64,000 nt of DNA, from assembly GCF_000020365.1 (NCBI RefSeq), contig NC_012108.1, positions 3,100,001 to 3,164,000 on the forward strand. Direction: 5' to 3'. The first letter of the stretch is position 1. Every line of letters starts with the position of its first letter. The DNA is from Desulforapulum autotrophicum HRM2 (GTDB lineage: Bacteria; Desulfobacterota; Desulfobacteria; Desulfobacterales; Desulfobacteraceae). Position numbers and translations under genes: made by a program. Of this stretch, positions 18,173 through 26,939 are shown piece after piece. The notes under the pieces were generated by a model. The model was given only the letters and a program-made list of their open reading frames with translations. It searched no databases and was not told the origin of the DNA.

Positions 18173-19216
18173 TTAGGGCTTTGCTTTGCCTTTTTCTTTG
18201 CCATTTTCCTTGGGAGTCGGGGAAGAGAGCCCAAGGGCTTCCCTGACCCGTGCCTGGATCTGATTAAAAATCTCGGGGTTGTCAGTGAAAAACACCTTGG
18301 CATTCTGACGACCCTGGCCAATTCTCTCACCGTCATAGGAGTACCAGGCGCCACTCTTGTCAACGATCCCCATATCTACGCCCATGTCAAGAAGCTCACC
18401 GGTCTTTGAAATACCCTCACCATACATGAGGTCAAATTCAATACTCTTAAAAGGCGGTGCAAGCTTGTTCTTCACCACTTTGACCTTGGTTCTGTTGCCA
18501 AGGATATTTTCACCGTCCTTGATGGCCGTGGCTTTTCGAATCTCGATGCGGACCGAGGCGTAAAATTTAAGGGCATTACCACCGGTGGTGGTCTCAGGAT
18601 TTCCGTAAACGACGCCAATCTTCATTCGAATCTGGTTGATGAAGATCAGGGTGGTGTGGGTTTTTCCAATGGTTGCCGTGAGCTTTCTCAGGGCCTGGGA
18701 CATGAGGCGTGCCTGGAGTCCCATGTGGGAGTCTCCCATATCCCCCTCGATCTCGGCCCGGGGTACCAGGGCCGCAACGGAATCCACTATAATAATATCC
18801 ACGGCACCGCTTCTGACCAGCATGTCCACTATCTCAAGGGCCTGCTCTCCCGTATCCGGCTGGGATACCAGAAGTTCATCACAATTCACCCCGAGCCTTC
18901 GGGCATAGGCCACATCCAGGGCGTGTTCCGCATCGATAAATGCGGCAATTCCACCCTGGCGCTGGGCCTCGGCAACGGCGTGGAGGGCAAGGGTGGTCTT
19001 TCCCGACGATTCCGGGCCGTAAATTTCAATCACCCTGCCCCTGGGAAAACCGCCAACCCCAAGTGCCTTGTCAAGGGCCAGGGATCCTGTGCTGATAATC
19101 GGCACGGCCTGGATTTCCCTGGCGCCAAGTTTCATTATCGAGCCCTTGCCGAACTGTCGCTCAATCTGGCCCATTGCCGTCTGAATTGCCTTATCTTTTT
19201 CTGTTAACTCAGCCAT
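18173..19216 (-). CDS. recA: Recombinase RecA
   Basis: ATP-dependent strand-exchange protein and SOS co-protease. It has 347 residues, with Walker [10 protein letters not shown], Walker B ([11 protein letters not shown]), the MAW-type segment [19 protein letters not shown] covering loop L2, and a basic C-terminal tail rich in Lys and Glu. The ribosome site GGGGGAT precedes the ATG. The 26-bp gap to pgpA leaves little room for a separate promoter, and any SOS operator would lie inside pgpA. I could not identify one with confidence. Confidence 0.99.
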   Translation of the reverse strand: MAELTEKDKAIQTAMGQIERQFGKGSIMKLGAREIQAVPIISTGSLALDKALGVGGFPRGRVIEIYGPESSGKTTLALHAVAEAQRQGGIAAFIDAEHALDVAYARRLGVNCDELLVSQPDTGEQALEIVDMLVRSGAVDIIIVDSVAALVPRAEIEGDMGDSHMGLQARLMSQALRKLTATIGKTHTTLIFINQIRMKIGVVYGNPETTTGGNALKFYASVRIEIRKATAIKDGENILGNRTKVKVVKNKLAPPFKSIEFDLMYGEGISKTGELLDMGVDMGIVDKSGAWYSYDGERIGQGRQNAKVFFTDNPEIFNQIQARVREALGLSSPTPKENGKEKGKAKP

Positions 19217-19242
19217 CTATTTGATCCCCCAAACCCCACAGG

Positions 19243-19692
19243 TTAAAACAACATTCGTAAAACAACGGCACTCAAGAGGCCCGCCACAATATCATCAAGA
19301 ACAATTCCCGGACCACCTGCAAAACGCCGTTCAAAATTTCTAACGGGCACAGGTTTTACAATATCAAAAAACCTGAAAATAAAAAATCCTGCCACCAGGG
19401 TGGAAAGGGTAACGGGCATGCCTGCCATGGCAACCGTGTAACCGGCCACCTCGTCAAGGACAATGCACCCTGGATCCTTTGAACCGATCATGGCCTCGGC
19501 ACTGTCACAGATCCAGATGGAAACAACCATGAGGGTCACCACCCCAAGGGTTGCCCATCCCTGGGCAAGTCTTTCAAACACAAATATAAACGGAATTGCC
19601 GCCAGGGTGCCAAAGGTGCCAGGAGCCAGGGGTATCCGCCCAAGCCCCCCTCCCAAGGCTGCGGCCAGGATCAACTTATCTTTAAAATTCAT
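19243..19692 (-). CDS. pgpA: Phosphatidylglycerophosphatase A
   Basis: Membrane phosphatase that converts phosphatidylglycerophosphate to phosphatidylglycerol; it acts after the PgsA step encoded at 36310-36942. It has 149 residues, with the family N-terminal motif GRIPLAPGTFGTLAAIP, the acidic metal-binding segment DPGCIVLDEVAGY, and a C-terminal DDIVAGLLSA helix. There are about four hydrophobic segments. It lies between larC (11 bp) and recA (26 bp) in one direction, so it is probably part of the same operon. Confidence 0.93.
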   Translation of the reverse strand: MNFKDKLILAAALGGGLGRIPLAPGTFGTLAAIPFIFVFERLAQGWATLGVVTLMVVSIWICDSAEAMIGSKDPGCIVLDEVAGYTVAMAGMPVTLSTLVAGFFIFRFFDIVKPVPVRNFERRFAGGPGIVLDDIVAGLLSAVVLRMLF

Positions 19693-19703
19693 AGTCCTGT
19701 TTT

Positions 19704-20906
19704 TTATAATCTGCCCGGATTCATGTCAAGCAATAGTTGCGCATACACATCCCCCAGTGGGACTCCCCGCTCATCAGCAATTTTTCGACACACCTCATAT
19801 TCAGGGGTTATTTGTACACTTGCGTCCGGTCGGGTGATCTGCTTTGCCTGAAGCATTCCAAAGGTAGTGCTCACAAGGATTTCACGCCTTGCCAGAACCG
19901 CCCTTTCAACTTCTTGAAATCTCACCCCTATTGAAGAACTTTCACTCAAAATCAACCGCACAAAGGTATCAACCTGATCTTTTCGGCACACCACCTCAAG
20001 CCTTGTTCCCGGACGGTTCTTCTTCATCTGAACGGGAATATGGCAAACATCAAGGGCACCTTTTTTTAAAAGTTTTTCCATGAGATAACCGGATATCTCA
20101 GGACTCATGTCATCGGTTGAGGTTTCGATCACAACCACCTTTTCAGTGGATATGGTCCCGGTCTCTTTTCCAGGAGGGGTTGAGGCACCCATGACCACGC
20201 GCAAAAGATTGGGCAGTCCAGGGCCTGATCCAGGTTCGGGTCGATTCTTTCCAGAACCGTAGCCAATGCCCGTAATTGTCATTTCGGGCATGGGGCCAAA
20301 CGAATCGCAAAGGGTGGTGATTATGGCGGCACCGGTGGGGGTGACCATTTCCATTTCAACACCGCCGTCACGAACGGGAACCCCCTTGAGAATGGCAAGG
20401 GTTGCAGGAACAGGAACGGGGATACTGCCATGGCTGCATTCAACCCAACCGTGCCCCAGGGGAACCACAGATGCATGGACCGCATTTATTTCAAGGTATT
20501 CAACACAGAGAAACGACCCCACAATATCGACAATGGCATCTATTCCCCCCACCTCATGGAAATGGACCGTCTCAAGGTCTGCCCCATGAATTTTTGACTC
20601 TGCAACACCAATTTTCTCAAAGGCTTCAAGGCTTTGGGCCTTTACCCTGTCTGAAAGCGGTGCATCTGCGATCAATTGCCTGATCCCCTTATAATCCTTT
20701 GAATGGACATGGGTGTCAGCATCCACAAAGAGGTCCACTCCCCGGATGCCGTTCTGCCACACGGCTTTGGTTCTGATATCAAAACCATTGAGGGGAAGGG
20801 CGGACAGTCTCGTTTTTAGCCAGGGAACAGGAACCCCAAGATCAACAAGGGCTCCCAGGGTCATGTCGCCGCTGATGCCTGAGATAAGATCAAAATAGGC
20901 AATCAT
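19704..20906 (-). CDS. larC: Nickel-pincer cofactor synthase LarC
   Basis: Cyclometallase of the DUF111 family that inserts nickel into the pincer nucleotide cofactor of lactate racemase and related enzymes. It has 400 residues from the ATG at 20906, which follows AAGGG and lies 4 bp after the upstream stop. A start at 20939 would overlap that gene. Motifs are YFDLISGISGDMTLGALVDLG at the N-terminus, HFHEVGGIDAIVDIVG, a histidine-rich site, and MKKNRPGTRLEVVC in the C-terminal half. The gene is one uninterrupted frame, unlike species where it is split or frameshifted. No larA, larB or larE is visible, so the client enzyme is elsewhere or of another type. Confidence 0.92.
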   Translation of the reverse strand: MIAYFDLISGISGDMTLGALVDLGVPVPWLKTRLSALPLNGFDIRTKAVWQNGIRGVDLFVDADTHVHSKDYKGIRQLIADAPLSDRVKAQSLEAFEKIGVAESKIHGADLETVHFHEVGGIDAIVDIVGSFLCVEYLEINAVHASVVPLGHGWVECSHGSIPVPVPATLAILKGVPVRDGGVEMEMVTPTGAAIITTLCDSFGPMPEMTITGIGYGSGKNRPEPGSGPGLPNLLRVVMGASTPPGKETGTISTEKVVVIETSTDDMSPEISGYLMEKLLKKGALDVCHIPVQMKKNRPGTRLEVVCRKDQVDTFVRLILSESSSIGVRFQEVERAVLARREILVSTTFGMLQAKQITRPDASVQITPEYEVCRKIADERGVPLGDVYAQLLLDMNPGRL

Positions 20907-20910
20907 GGAT

Positions 20911-22050
20911 TTATATCCCTTGCCCGGCTTTGATGGCAATTATTTCAAGAAGAATTTCAGCCGTGTCGACCATATCTGAAAGTTTGATGTTTTCCTTTAC
21001 CGTATGGACATCCGTCATGCCGGTACCAAGAACGCCTGCCACAATCCCTTTGTTGAAAAAGATGTTGGCATCTGCCCCGCCACCAATGGTTTTCGGTTCC
21101 ATCTTTTTTCCAAGGTTCTGGGCCGCCTTTCGGGCGAGCATAACCACTTCGTGGTCATCGGGAATATGGGTGGCAGGATAATCCTGATCAACCATCACCT
21201 CGATCCGGGGAAGGGTTTCCCCCTTTTGTCTAAAGGCACGGGCTGCATCGTGAAAGGCCTTGATCATCGTGTCGGTTATGGTTTTCAATTTTTGGGTATC
21301 ATGGCTTCTTGCCTCACCGTCCACACTTACAAATTCAGGAATGATGTTTGTTGCCTTGCCCCCCTGAATTTTGCCGATATTACAGGTGGTTTCAGCGTCA
21401 ATTCTGCCAAGGGTCAACGAATCAATGGCCCTTGCAGCAACACAAATGGCATTGATTCCCAGTTCAGGTGCGACCCCCGCATGGGAAGCCCGTCCATGGA
21501 TGTTAATGGTAAATCTTGTGGATGCCGGTGCCCGGGTCACCACCCCGTCGGTATCGGTTGAATCAAGGATATAACCGATCTTTGAATCCAACAGGGAATA
21601 ATCCAGGTTTTTAGCCCCCAAGAGTCCTATTTCCTCACAGATGGTGAACACCACTTCAATGGGGGGATGGGGCAGTTTATTTTCCCGGATCACATCCATA
21701 ACTTCAAGAATAATGGCAAGGGCAGATTTATCGTCGGAACCAAGGATAGTTGTTCCATCACTTGTGAACACGCCATCCTTAAAAATGACCTTGACGCCCC
21801 TGCCCGGCTCAACTGTATCCATATGGCCCGAAAGCAAAAGGGGTTCACAATCAACCGTTCCCTTGAACTTTGCAACCAGGTTTCCGCAATCGCCGCCAAC
21901 CCGTTCTCCGGCATTGTCAAAAACCACACCACCACCTAAACCCGTTAATATTTTTTCAAGTTTTTCAGCAACGGCTGCCTCCTGCCTGGACACAGAATCT
22001 GTCTGGGCAAGCATGACAAAACGCTGACTCAACCGCTTGGTATTGATCAT
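20911..22050 (-). CDS. Peptidase T-like M20 family metallopeptidase
   Basis: Dinuclear-zinc aminopeptidase or deacylase of the M20 family, closest to the PepT-like group. The preferred ATG at 22050 gives 379 residues and sits 9 bases after GAGAGG. An ATG at 22056 and an upstream frame to 22107 are alternatives. Metal-site motifs are LLSGHMDTVEPG (His/Asp), LGSDDKSALA (bridging Asp), TICEEIGLLGA (catalytic Glu-Glu) and ILDSTDTDG. The dimerisation domain follows GRASHAGVAPE, and a late GGGADANIF carries the last ligand region. It is the first gene of the leftward larC-pgpA-recA-alaS run. The substrate cannot be told from sequence. Confidence 0.88.
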   Translation of the reverse strand: MINTKRLSQRFVMLAQTDSVSRQEAAVAEKLEKILTGLGGGVVFDNAGERVGGDCGNLVAKFKGTVDCEPLLLSGHMDTVEPGRGVKVIFKDGVFTSDGTTILGSDDKSALAIILEVMDVIRENKLPHPPIEVVFTICEEIGLLGAKNLDYSLLDSKIGYILDSTDTDGVVTRAPASTRFTINIHGRASHAGVAPELGINAICVAARAIDSLTLGRIDAETTCNIGKIQGGKATNIIPEFVSVDGEARSHDTQKLKTITDTMIKAFHDAARAFRQKGETLPRIEVMVDQDYPATHIPDDHEVVMLARKAAQNLGKKMEPKTIGGGADANIFFNKGIVAGVLGTGMTDVHTVKENIKLSDMVDTAEILLEIIAIKAGQGI

Positions 22051-22264
22051 TTCCATACCCCTCTCATATTTGTTCGACCCTGCACACACCATAGATGACA
22101 AAATCAATCGAATTTTTTGACATACATACTAAATTTATGGTTTTTGTTCCACCTAAAAAAGAGCAGATGTTCCTGGACGGGTTTTTTGCTTGATCTTTAC
22201 CGGGGAAGATGGTTAATCAAGTGTAGTACCCCATCTACATATAGACAAAATGATACACTGACGG

Positions 22265-23683
22265 GTGGATATGACTGAAAAAAGACAGACCCAGGTCGTT
22301 TTGAATCAGATTACCGTTCCAGAGGATCAGGTTGAGCTCTATCTTCGAATTTTTGACAGCATCCAGAACGGCATCATCATTACGGATCCCAACGGATACA
22401 TCACCTACCTGAACCGTTCCTATGGAAGATTTCTCAACATTGATCCTGAACAGCAGATCGGCAGGCATTGTTCCGAGGTTATTGAAAACAGTAGAATGCA
22501 CATCGTTGGAAGGACAGGCAGACCTGAACTTAATCAGATTCAAAAAATTAACGGCATAACCATCGTTGTGGAACGAATACCTGTAAAAAGAGCAGGCAGG
22601 GTGATCGCGGTTTTTGGGCGGGTCATGTTTGACGATGTAAAAAGCGTCACAAAACTTGCTGAAAAGATAGACGATCTGAAAACAAAGGTTAAATGTTATG
22701 AACGAAAACTGTTAGCCCTCTCCTCAACCCGTTTTACCTTTGACTCAATCCTGGGTAAAAGCGATATCCTCGTCACCCTCAAGGAGCAGGCAAAAGCTGC
22801 CGCCGCCAACAGCCTGCCAGTGCTGATAACCGGCAAAAGCGGTACGGGAAAAGAGCTGTTTGCCCAGGCAATCCACAGTTACAGCCTTAGAAAACGGGAT
22901 CCATTTGTGAAAATCAACTGTGCTGCAATTCCAAAGGATTTGCTTGAATCAGAATTTTTCGGATATGATGAGGGAGCCTTTTCCGGTGCCCGAAAAAAAG
23001 GAAAACCGGGCAAGTTGGAACTTGCCGACGGGGGGACCCTTTTTCTGGATGAAATTGGCGATCTGGCACTGGAGATGCAGCCCAAAATCCTGCGAGCCAT
23101 TGAAGAAAGAGAATTTGAAAGGGTGGGCGGAATCAAGGTGATACAATCGGATTTCAGGGTCATTGCGGCCACCAATCGAAACCTTGAAACCATGGTCAAA
23201 GAAAAATCATTCAGAAGCGATCTCTTTTATCGTCTCAACGTGATCCCCCTTCATGTACCCCCGTTACGGGAGAGACGCTGTGACATCTTGCTTTTGTCCG
23301 AAGCGTTTCTCATTAAAATAGCGGCAAAAACCGGCAGGTTAAATATCAAACTCGGAGAAAAAGCAAAAAATTGCCTGTCCAGTTACCACTGGCCGGGCAA
23401 CGTCAGGGAACTTGTCAATGTACTGGAACGAACCGTCGCCAATCTCAATGGCGATACCATCCATGCCAAGGACCTGCCCGCTCACCTCCATGGAAAGGGA
23501 AAAAATCTAAAAAAAATACCGACATTGTGTCTCCATGATCTCCAGCAGACAGCTGAAAAGCTTGCCCTGAAGCAGGCATTGGCAGAAACTGGCAACAACA
23601 AGAGCAGGGCAGCCAGAAAGCTCGGCATCCATCGCACCCTGCTTTACAAAAAGCTTAAAAAACACAACATCCCCCTGGGCTAA
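22265..23683 (+). CDS. PAS-domain sigma-54-dependent transcriptional activator
   Basis: One-component enhancer-binding protein that probably activates the TRAP operon just downstream. It has 472 residues: an N-terminal PAS domain (about 25-120, NGIIITDPNGYITYLNRSYG), a short coiled segment, and an AAA+ domain with Walker A GKSGTGKE. The sigma-54 contact loop reads GAFSGA (GAFTGA in most family members). The Walker B region is GGTLFLDEIGDL, with an arginine-finger region after it. A Fis-type helix-turn-helix (NNKSRAARKLGIHRTLLYKKL) closes the protein. The start is GTG at 22265, or ATG two codons later behind GGGTGG. The PAS domain presumably senses a small molecule. Confidence 0.93.
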   Translation: MDMTEKRQTQVVLNQITVPEDQVELYLRIFDSIQNGIIITDPNGYITYLNRSYGRFLNIDPEQQIGRHCSEVIENSRMHIVGRTGRPELNQIQKINGITIVVERIPVKRAGRVIAVFGRVMFDDVKSVTKLAEKIDDLKTKVKCYERKLLALSSTRFTFDSILGKSDILVTLKEQAKAAAANSLPVLITGKSGTGKELFAQAIHSYSLRKRDPFVKINCAAIPKDLLESEFFGYDEGAFSGARKKGKPGKLELADGGTLFLDEIGDLALEMQPKILRAIEEREFERVGGIKVIQSDFRVIAATNRNLETMVKEKSFRSDLFYRLNVIPLHVPPLRERRCDILLLSEAFLIKIAAKTGRLNIKLGEKAKNCLSSYHWPGNVRELVNVLERTVANLNGDTIHAKDLPAHLHGKGKNLKKIPTLCLHDLQQTAEKLALKQALAETGNNKSRAARKLGIHRTLLYKKLKKHNIPLG

Positions 23684-23811
23684 CCCGTGGGAGGGTGTAT
23701 CTATTAAACAACACCTGCAGCCAAAGAGGTACCAGTCTGTTTTTCGCTTTCTTTGCCTAATCTCTTGTTTTTCAAGATAATCTGATAACAGCGTTCACAA
23801 TTCAACAGTGG

Positions 23812-23827
23812 TGGTATGATGATTGCT
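23812..23827 (+). promoter_or_regulatory. Sigma-54 (-24/-12) promoter of the TRAP operon
   Basis: TGGTATG-ATGA-TTGCT matches the -24/-12 consensus at all but two of the conserved positions. GG lies at 23813-23814 and GC at 23825-23826 with the obligatory 10-bp spacing. Transcription would start near 23838, about 60 bp before dctP. An adjacent activator of the matching class is encoded just upstream. A small TCTTG-TTTTT-CAAGA inverted repeat at 23763-23777 is a candidate activator site. Confidence 0.85.
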
Positions 23828-23898
23828 AAATAAATATATCATATTCATTTTTTGCAGGCCCTATTGTTTTTTACTTTTAATGGTAAGGAGGCTTTGGA

Positions 23899-24981
23899 AT
23901 GAAACGAAACACATTAATGTTCGCCCTGATTATCGTTGTCGGTATCTCCCTGGCGGTCACGGCAAATGCCAAGGTCATCAAATGGAAGATGACCTCCACC
24001 TGGCCACCGTCGATTTCACTTATTGAAGCAGATCAAGCCTTTGTAAAAGCCGTGAACCATCTATGCAAAGGCAAATTACAGATTCAATTTTTTTCAGGCG
24101 GCACGCTCATGCCCTCCTATGAAGTGTTTGACGCGGTCAGCAACGGCGTTATCCAGGCCTCGGGAGACTGGCCCAATTACTGGGCAGGAAAAGACAGGGT
24201 GTTTGACTCCCTTGGGTCCTATCCCATGGGATTGACCCCAATGGATTATCTGTTGTGGATATACAGTGCCAAAGGGCTCGATATTTACCAGGAAGCCTAT
24301 GGGAAATTTGGGATGTATTATCTTGTCACCGGCATAACCCCCATGGAGTGTGGTATCAGAAGCAACAAACCCATAAAAACCCTGGCAGATCTAAAGGGAA
24401 TGAAAATACGAATGTCCGGCAAGACCCAGGGACATCTTTTAAAGGATCTTGAAGCGGCCCAGGTGGCAATGGCAGGCCAGGAAATATACCAGGCCATGCA
24501 AAAGGGTACCATTGATGCCTGTGAATTCAGCAGTCCCTCTTCTGACTGGGGAATGGGATTTGCCGAGGTCACCAAATTCTGGGCTGTTCCCGGCTGGCAT
24601 CAGCCTGCCTCGGTCATGGGGGTAATGATCAATAAAAAAGCGTGGGAAGAACTGGATCCGGAACTCCAGCAAACCGTTCAATATGCCGCCAAGGTGGCCA
24701 CCTTGGAATTTTTAAGCAAGCAGTATTATGATGTAATCGAATACACGGACAAATTTATCGATAAGGGCATTGAAATCAACAACTATCCTGCCGAAGACCT
24801 TGAACGGGTTCAGTCCCTAATCAACAAACATACCGAAGAAATTGCAAAGGAAGAACCCCTGTTTAAGAAATCAATGCAGTCCCAGATAGAATTCAGAAAA
24901 AAATTTGCAAAATGGCGCGAAATGGAAGGACCGTTTGGGTTTGGGTACAACCCAAAGACCTATCCTGACCTGGACAAATAG
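23899..24981 (+). CDS. dctP: TRAP transporter substrate-binding protein DctP
   Basis: Periplasmic receptor that delivers an organic-acid-type substrate to the DctQM membrane pair. It has 360 residues with a cleavable signal peptide ending TANA before KVIKWKM. The family pattern is clear: STWPPSISL near the N-terminus, QFFSGGTLMPSYEVFDAV, and the substrate-anchoring region LADLKGMKIRMSGKTQGHLL, where Arg binds a carboxylate in known members. It resembles the branch that includes alpha-keto acid and mannitol/chloroaromatic binding proteins. The ATG follows AAGGAGG. The downstream dehydrogenase suggests a hydroxy acid as substrate. Confidence 0.94.
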   Translation: MKRNTLMFALIIVVGISLAVTANAKVIKWKMTSTWPPSISLIEADQAFVKAVNHLCKGKLQIQFFSGGTLMPSYEVFDAVSNGVIQASGDWPNYWAGKDRVFDSLGSYPMGLTPMDYLLWIYSAKGLDIYQEAYGKFGMYYLVTGITPMECGIRSNKPIKTLADLKGMKIRMSGKTQGHLLKDLEAAQVAMAGQEIYQAMQKGTIDACEFSSPSSDWGMGFAEVTKFWAVPGWHQPASVMGVMINKKAWEELDPELQQTVQYAAKVATLEFLSKQYYDVIEYTDKFIDKGIEINNYPAEDLERVQSLINKHTEEIAKEEPLFKKSMQSQIEFRKKFAKWREMEGPFGFGYNPKTYPDLDK

Positions 24982-25012
24982 ACCCGTCCCAATTGATTTA
25001 GAATGTGCACCA

Positions 25013-25049
25013 GGGGGATTACAATAAAAACCATGCGTTGTAATCCCTC
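25013..25049 (+). promoter_or_regulatory. Intercistronic hairpin between dctP and dctQ
   Basis: A 12-bp stem (one G-U pair; arms 25013-25024 and 25038-25049) encloses a 13-base loop and is followed by CTTT. It lies between the binding-protein gene and the membrane genes of one operon. It would fit partial termination or 3'-end protection that gives more receptor than permease. Confidence 0.5.
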
Positions 25050-25079
25050 TTTACCAGGGATGCCTTCGGAGGTCTTGAG

Positions 25080-25592
25080 ATGAAATTTTTATTGAAAACC
25101 GGCAAACTGTTCGACTCAATCAACGACTGGATAGGTCGCGTACTGTGCTGGCTGATTGTTCCCCTTGTCCTGCTCACCGTAATGGAAGTCATACTGCGAC
25201 GTTTTTTTGATGCGCCTACCATATGGAGCTTTGAGGTTCTAAAGCAGATCTATGCCGTTCATTTTATGGCTGTTGCAGGTTACGGACTGCTTCACAATTC
25301 CCATGTATCCGTGGATATCTTCACCCATATGCTAGGCAGTAAAAAAAAAGCCGCCATTGAGATCCTGGGATATCTCATTTTCTTTTTTCCCTTCTGCATC
25401 ATCTGTGTATGGCAGGGATTTATCTTCGCAAAAACCTCCTGGAAAATGTTTGAACACACCTGGAGTGTTTTTGCTCCCCCCCTATACCCCATAAAAACCG
25501 TTATCCTCATCACCTTTATTCTGCTCGTTCTCCAGGGGATATGTGAAGTCATCAAACGCGTCTTTATCATCAAGGATTGGAAATATGATTGA
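25080..25592 (+). CDS. dctQ: TRAP transporter small permease DctQ
   Basis: Four-helix membrane subunit that pairs with DctM. It has 170 residues. Helix 1 starts after INDWIGRVLCW, and VMEVILRRFFDAPTIWS is the hallmark loop of DctQ proteins. Two central helices follow (HFMAVAGYGLLH and EILGYLIFFFPFCIICVWQ), and a fourth helix ends before RVFIIKDWKYD. The ribosome site GGAGGT precedes the ATG. Its stop overlaps the dctM start region by 8 bp, so translation is coupled. Confidence 0.93.
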   Translation: MKFLLKTGKLFDSINDWIGRVLCWLIVPLVLLTVMEVILRRFFDAPTIWSFEVLKQIYAVHFMAVAGYGLLHNSHVSVDIFTHMLGSKKKAAIEILGYLIFFFPFCIICVWQGFIFAKTSWKMFEHTWSVFAPPLYPIKTVILITFILLVLQGICEVIKRVFIIKDWKYD

Positions 25593-26916
25593 TATAAGTC
25601 CTGAATTGCTCACCATTCTGATGTTTTCCGGCCTTTTGATCGGCTTGTTCATGGGGCACCCCCTTGCCTTTGTACTGGGTGGGCTTGCGGTTGTTTTCGG
25701 TATGCTTGGCTGGGGACCGTCCATTTTTTATCTGTTCATGAATCGCATCTGGGGCGTTATGGACAACTATGTTCTCCTTGCCATACCGCTTTTTGTGTTC
25801 ATGGCCCAGTTGCTTGAGTCATCAGGGGTTGCAGGCGGACTTTTCAAGGCAATGCGCTATCTGCTAGGCCCAATGCCCGGAGGCATTGGCTTAACCGTTG
25901 TTATTGTGTCCACACTTTTTGCCGCCTGCACCGGCATTGTCGGCGCTTCGGTCGTGACAATGGGCCTTCTGGCATTGCCCATGATGCTCAACTATGGTTA
26001 TCAAAAAGAACTCAGCTGCGGCGCAATCTCAGCTTCCGGAACCCTTGGCATCCTTATTCCGCCAAGCATCATGCTGGTCGTCATGGCAAACCAGGCAACC
26101 ATCTCCGTTGGCAAACTCTTTGCCGGAGCTGTTTTTCCCGGGGTCATCCTCTCTGGACTTTACCTGATCTACATTTTTATCCGCTGCCTTTTAAATCCAT
26201 CACTGGGGCCTGCCATAAGCAAAGAAGAACTAGCAGGGGTAACCTATACCCAGATATTTGTCATGGTAATGAAATCCCTGGTTCCGCCAATGGTTCTTGT
26301 ACTCGGGGTTCTTGGCAGTATATTTGCCGGAATTGCAACCCCCACTGAGGCATCTGGTGTAGGGGCGTTTCTTGCCTTTTTAATGGTTGTGGCCTATGGT
26401 AAATTTTCATGGCAGGTGCTCAAAAATGCTGCCATCAGTACGGTCAAGATAAATACAATGGTCATCTTCTTGTTATGCGGTGCCACCTGTTTTACCGGTG
26501 TCTTTCTCGGAATCGGCGGTGGCGAGGTCGTGACAAGGTTCGTACTGGGACTCGGCCTTGGCAAATGGGGTGTTTTCTGGGTCATGATGGCCATTGTCTT
26601 TATCCTTGGCATGTTCATTGACTGGATCGGAATCGTGTTAATCTGCTTTCCTTTGTTCCTTCCCATTGCCAAAGAGCTTGGGTTTAATCCGGTCTGGTTT
26701 GTAGTGATGATCGCTGTGAACCTCCAGGCATCCTTTTTGACACCGCCTTTTGGATACGCTCTTTTTTACATCAAGGGGGTAGCTCCCAAGGATGTCACCC
26801 TCATGGATATTTACCGAGGTATTGTACCTTTTGTTCTGCTGATGATCGTTGGACTGATCCTGTGTGCTGTATTCCCAGAAGCGGTCCTGTGGCTGCCCTC
26901 TTTGATTGTGAATTGA
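25585..26916 (+). CDS. dctM: TRAP transporter large permease DctM
   Basis: Sodium- or proton-coupled transport subunit of the ion-transporter superfamily. It has 443 residues from the ATG that overlaps the dctQ end; the frame opens slightly earlier. It is strongly hydrophobic with about 12-13 helices. Motifs include GLFMGHPLAFVLGGLAVVF, PLFVFMAQLLESSGVAGGLF, SASGTLGILIPPSIMLVV, GIATPTEASGVGAFLA, and QASFLTPPFGYALFYIKGV near the C-terminus. All are characteristic of DctM. Confidence 0.96.
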   Translation: MIDISPELLTILMFSGLLIGLFMGHPLAFVLGGLAVVFGMLGWGPSIFYLFMNRIWGVMDNYVLLAIPLFVFMAQLLESSGVAGGLFKAMRYLLGPMPGGIGLTVVIVSTLFAACTGIVGASVVTMGLLALPMMLNYGYQKELSCGAISASGTLGILIPPSIMLVVMANQATISVGKLFAGAVFPGVILSGLYLIYIFIRCLLNPSLGPAISKEELAGVTYTQIFVMVMKSLVPPMVLVLGVLGSIFAGIATPTEASGVGAFLAFLMVVAYGKFSWQVLKNAAISTVKINTMVIFLLCGATCFTGVFLGIGGGEVVTRFVLGLGLGKWGVFWVMMAIVFILGMFIDWIGIVLICFPLFLPIAKELGFNPVWFVVMIAVNLQASFLTPPFGYALFYIKGVAPKDVTLMDIYRGIVPFVLLMIVGLILCAVFPEAVLWLPSLIVN

Positions 26917-26939
26917 TTTTTTAAACAAGGACGATTAAA

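Noticed and set aside
22108-22264. Possible promoter with TTGACA at 22117
   Set aside because: No acceptable -10 element lies 15-19 bp downstream, so the match is probably chance in an AT-rich divergent gap.
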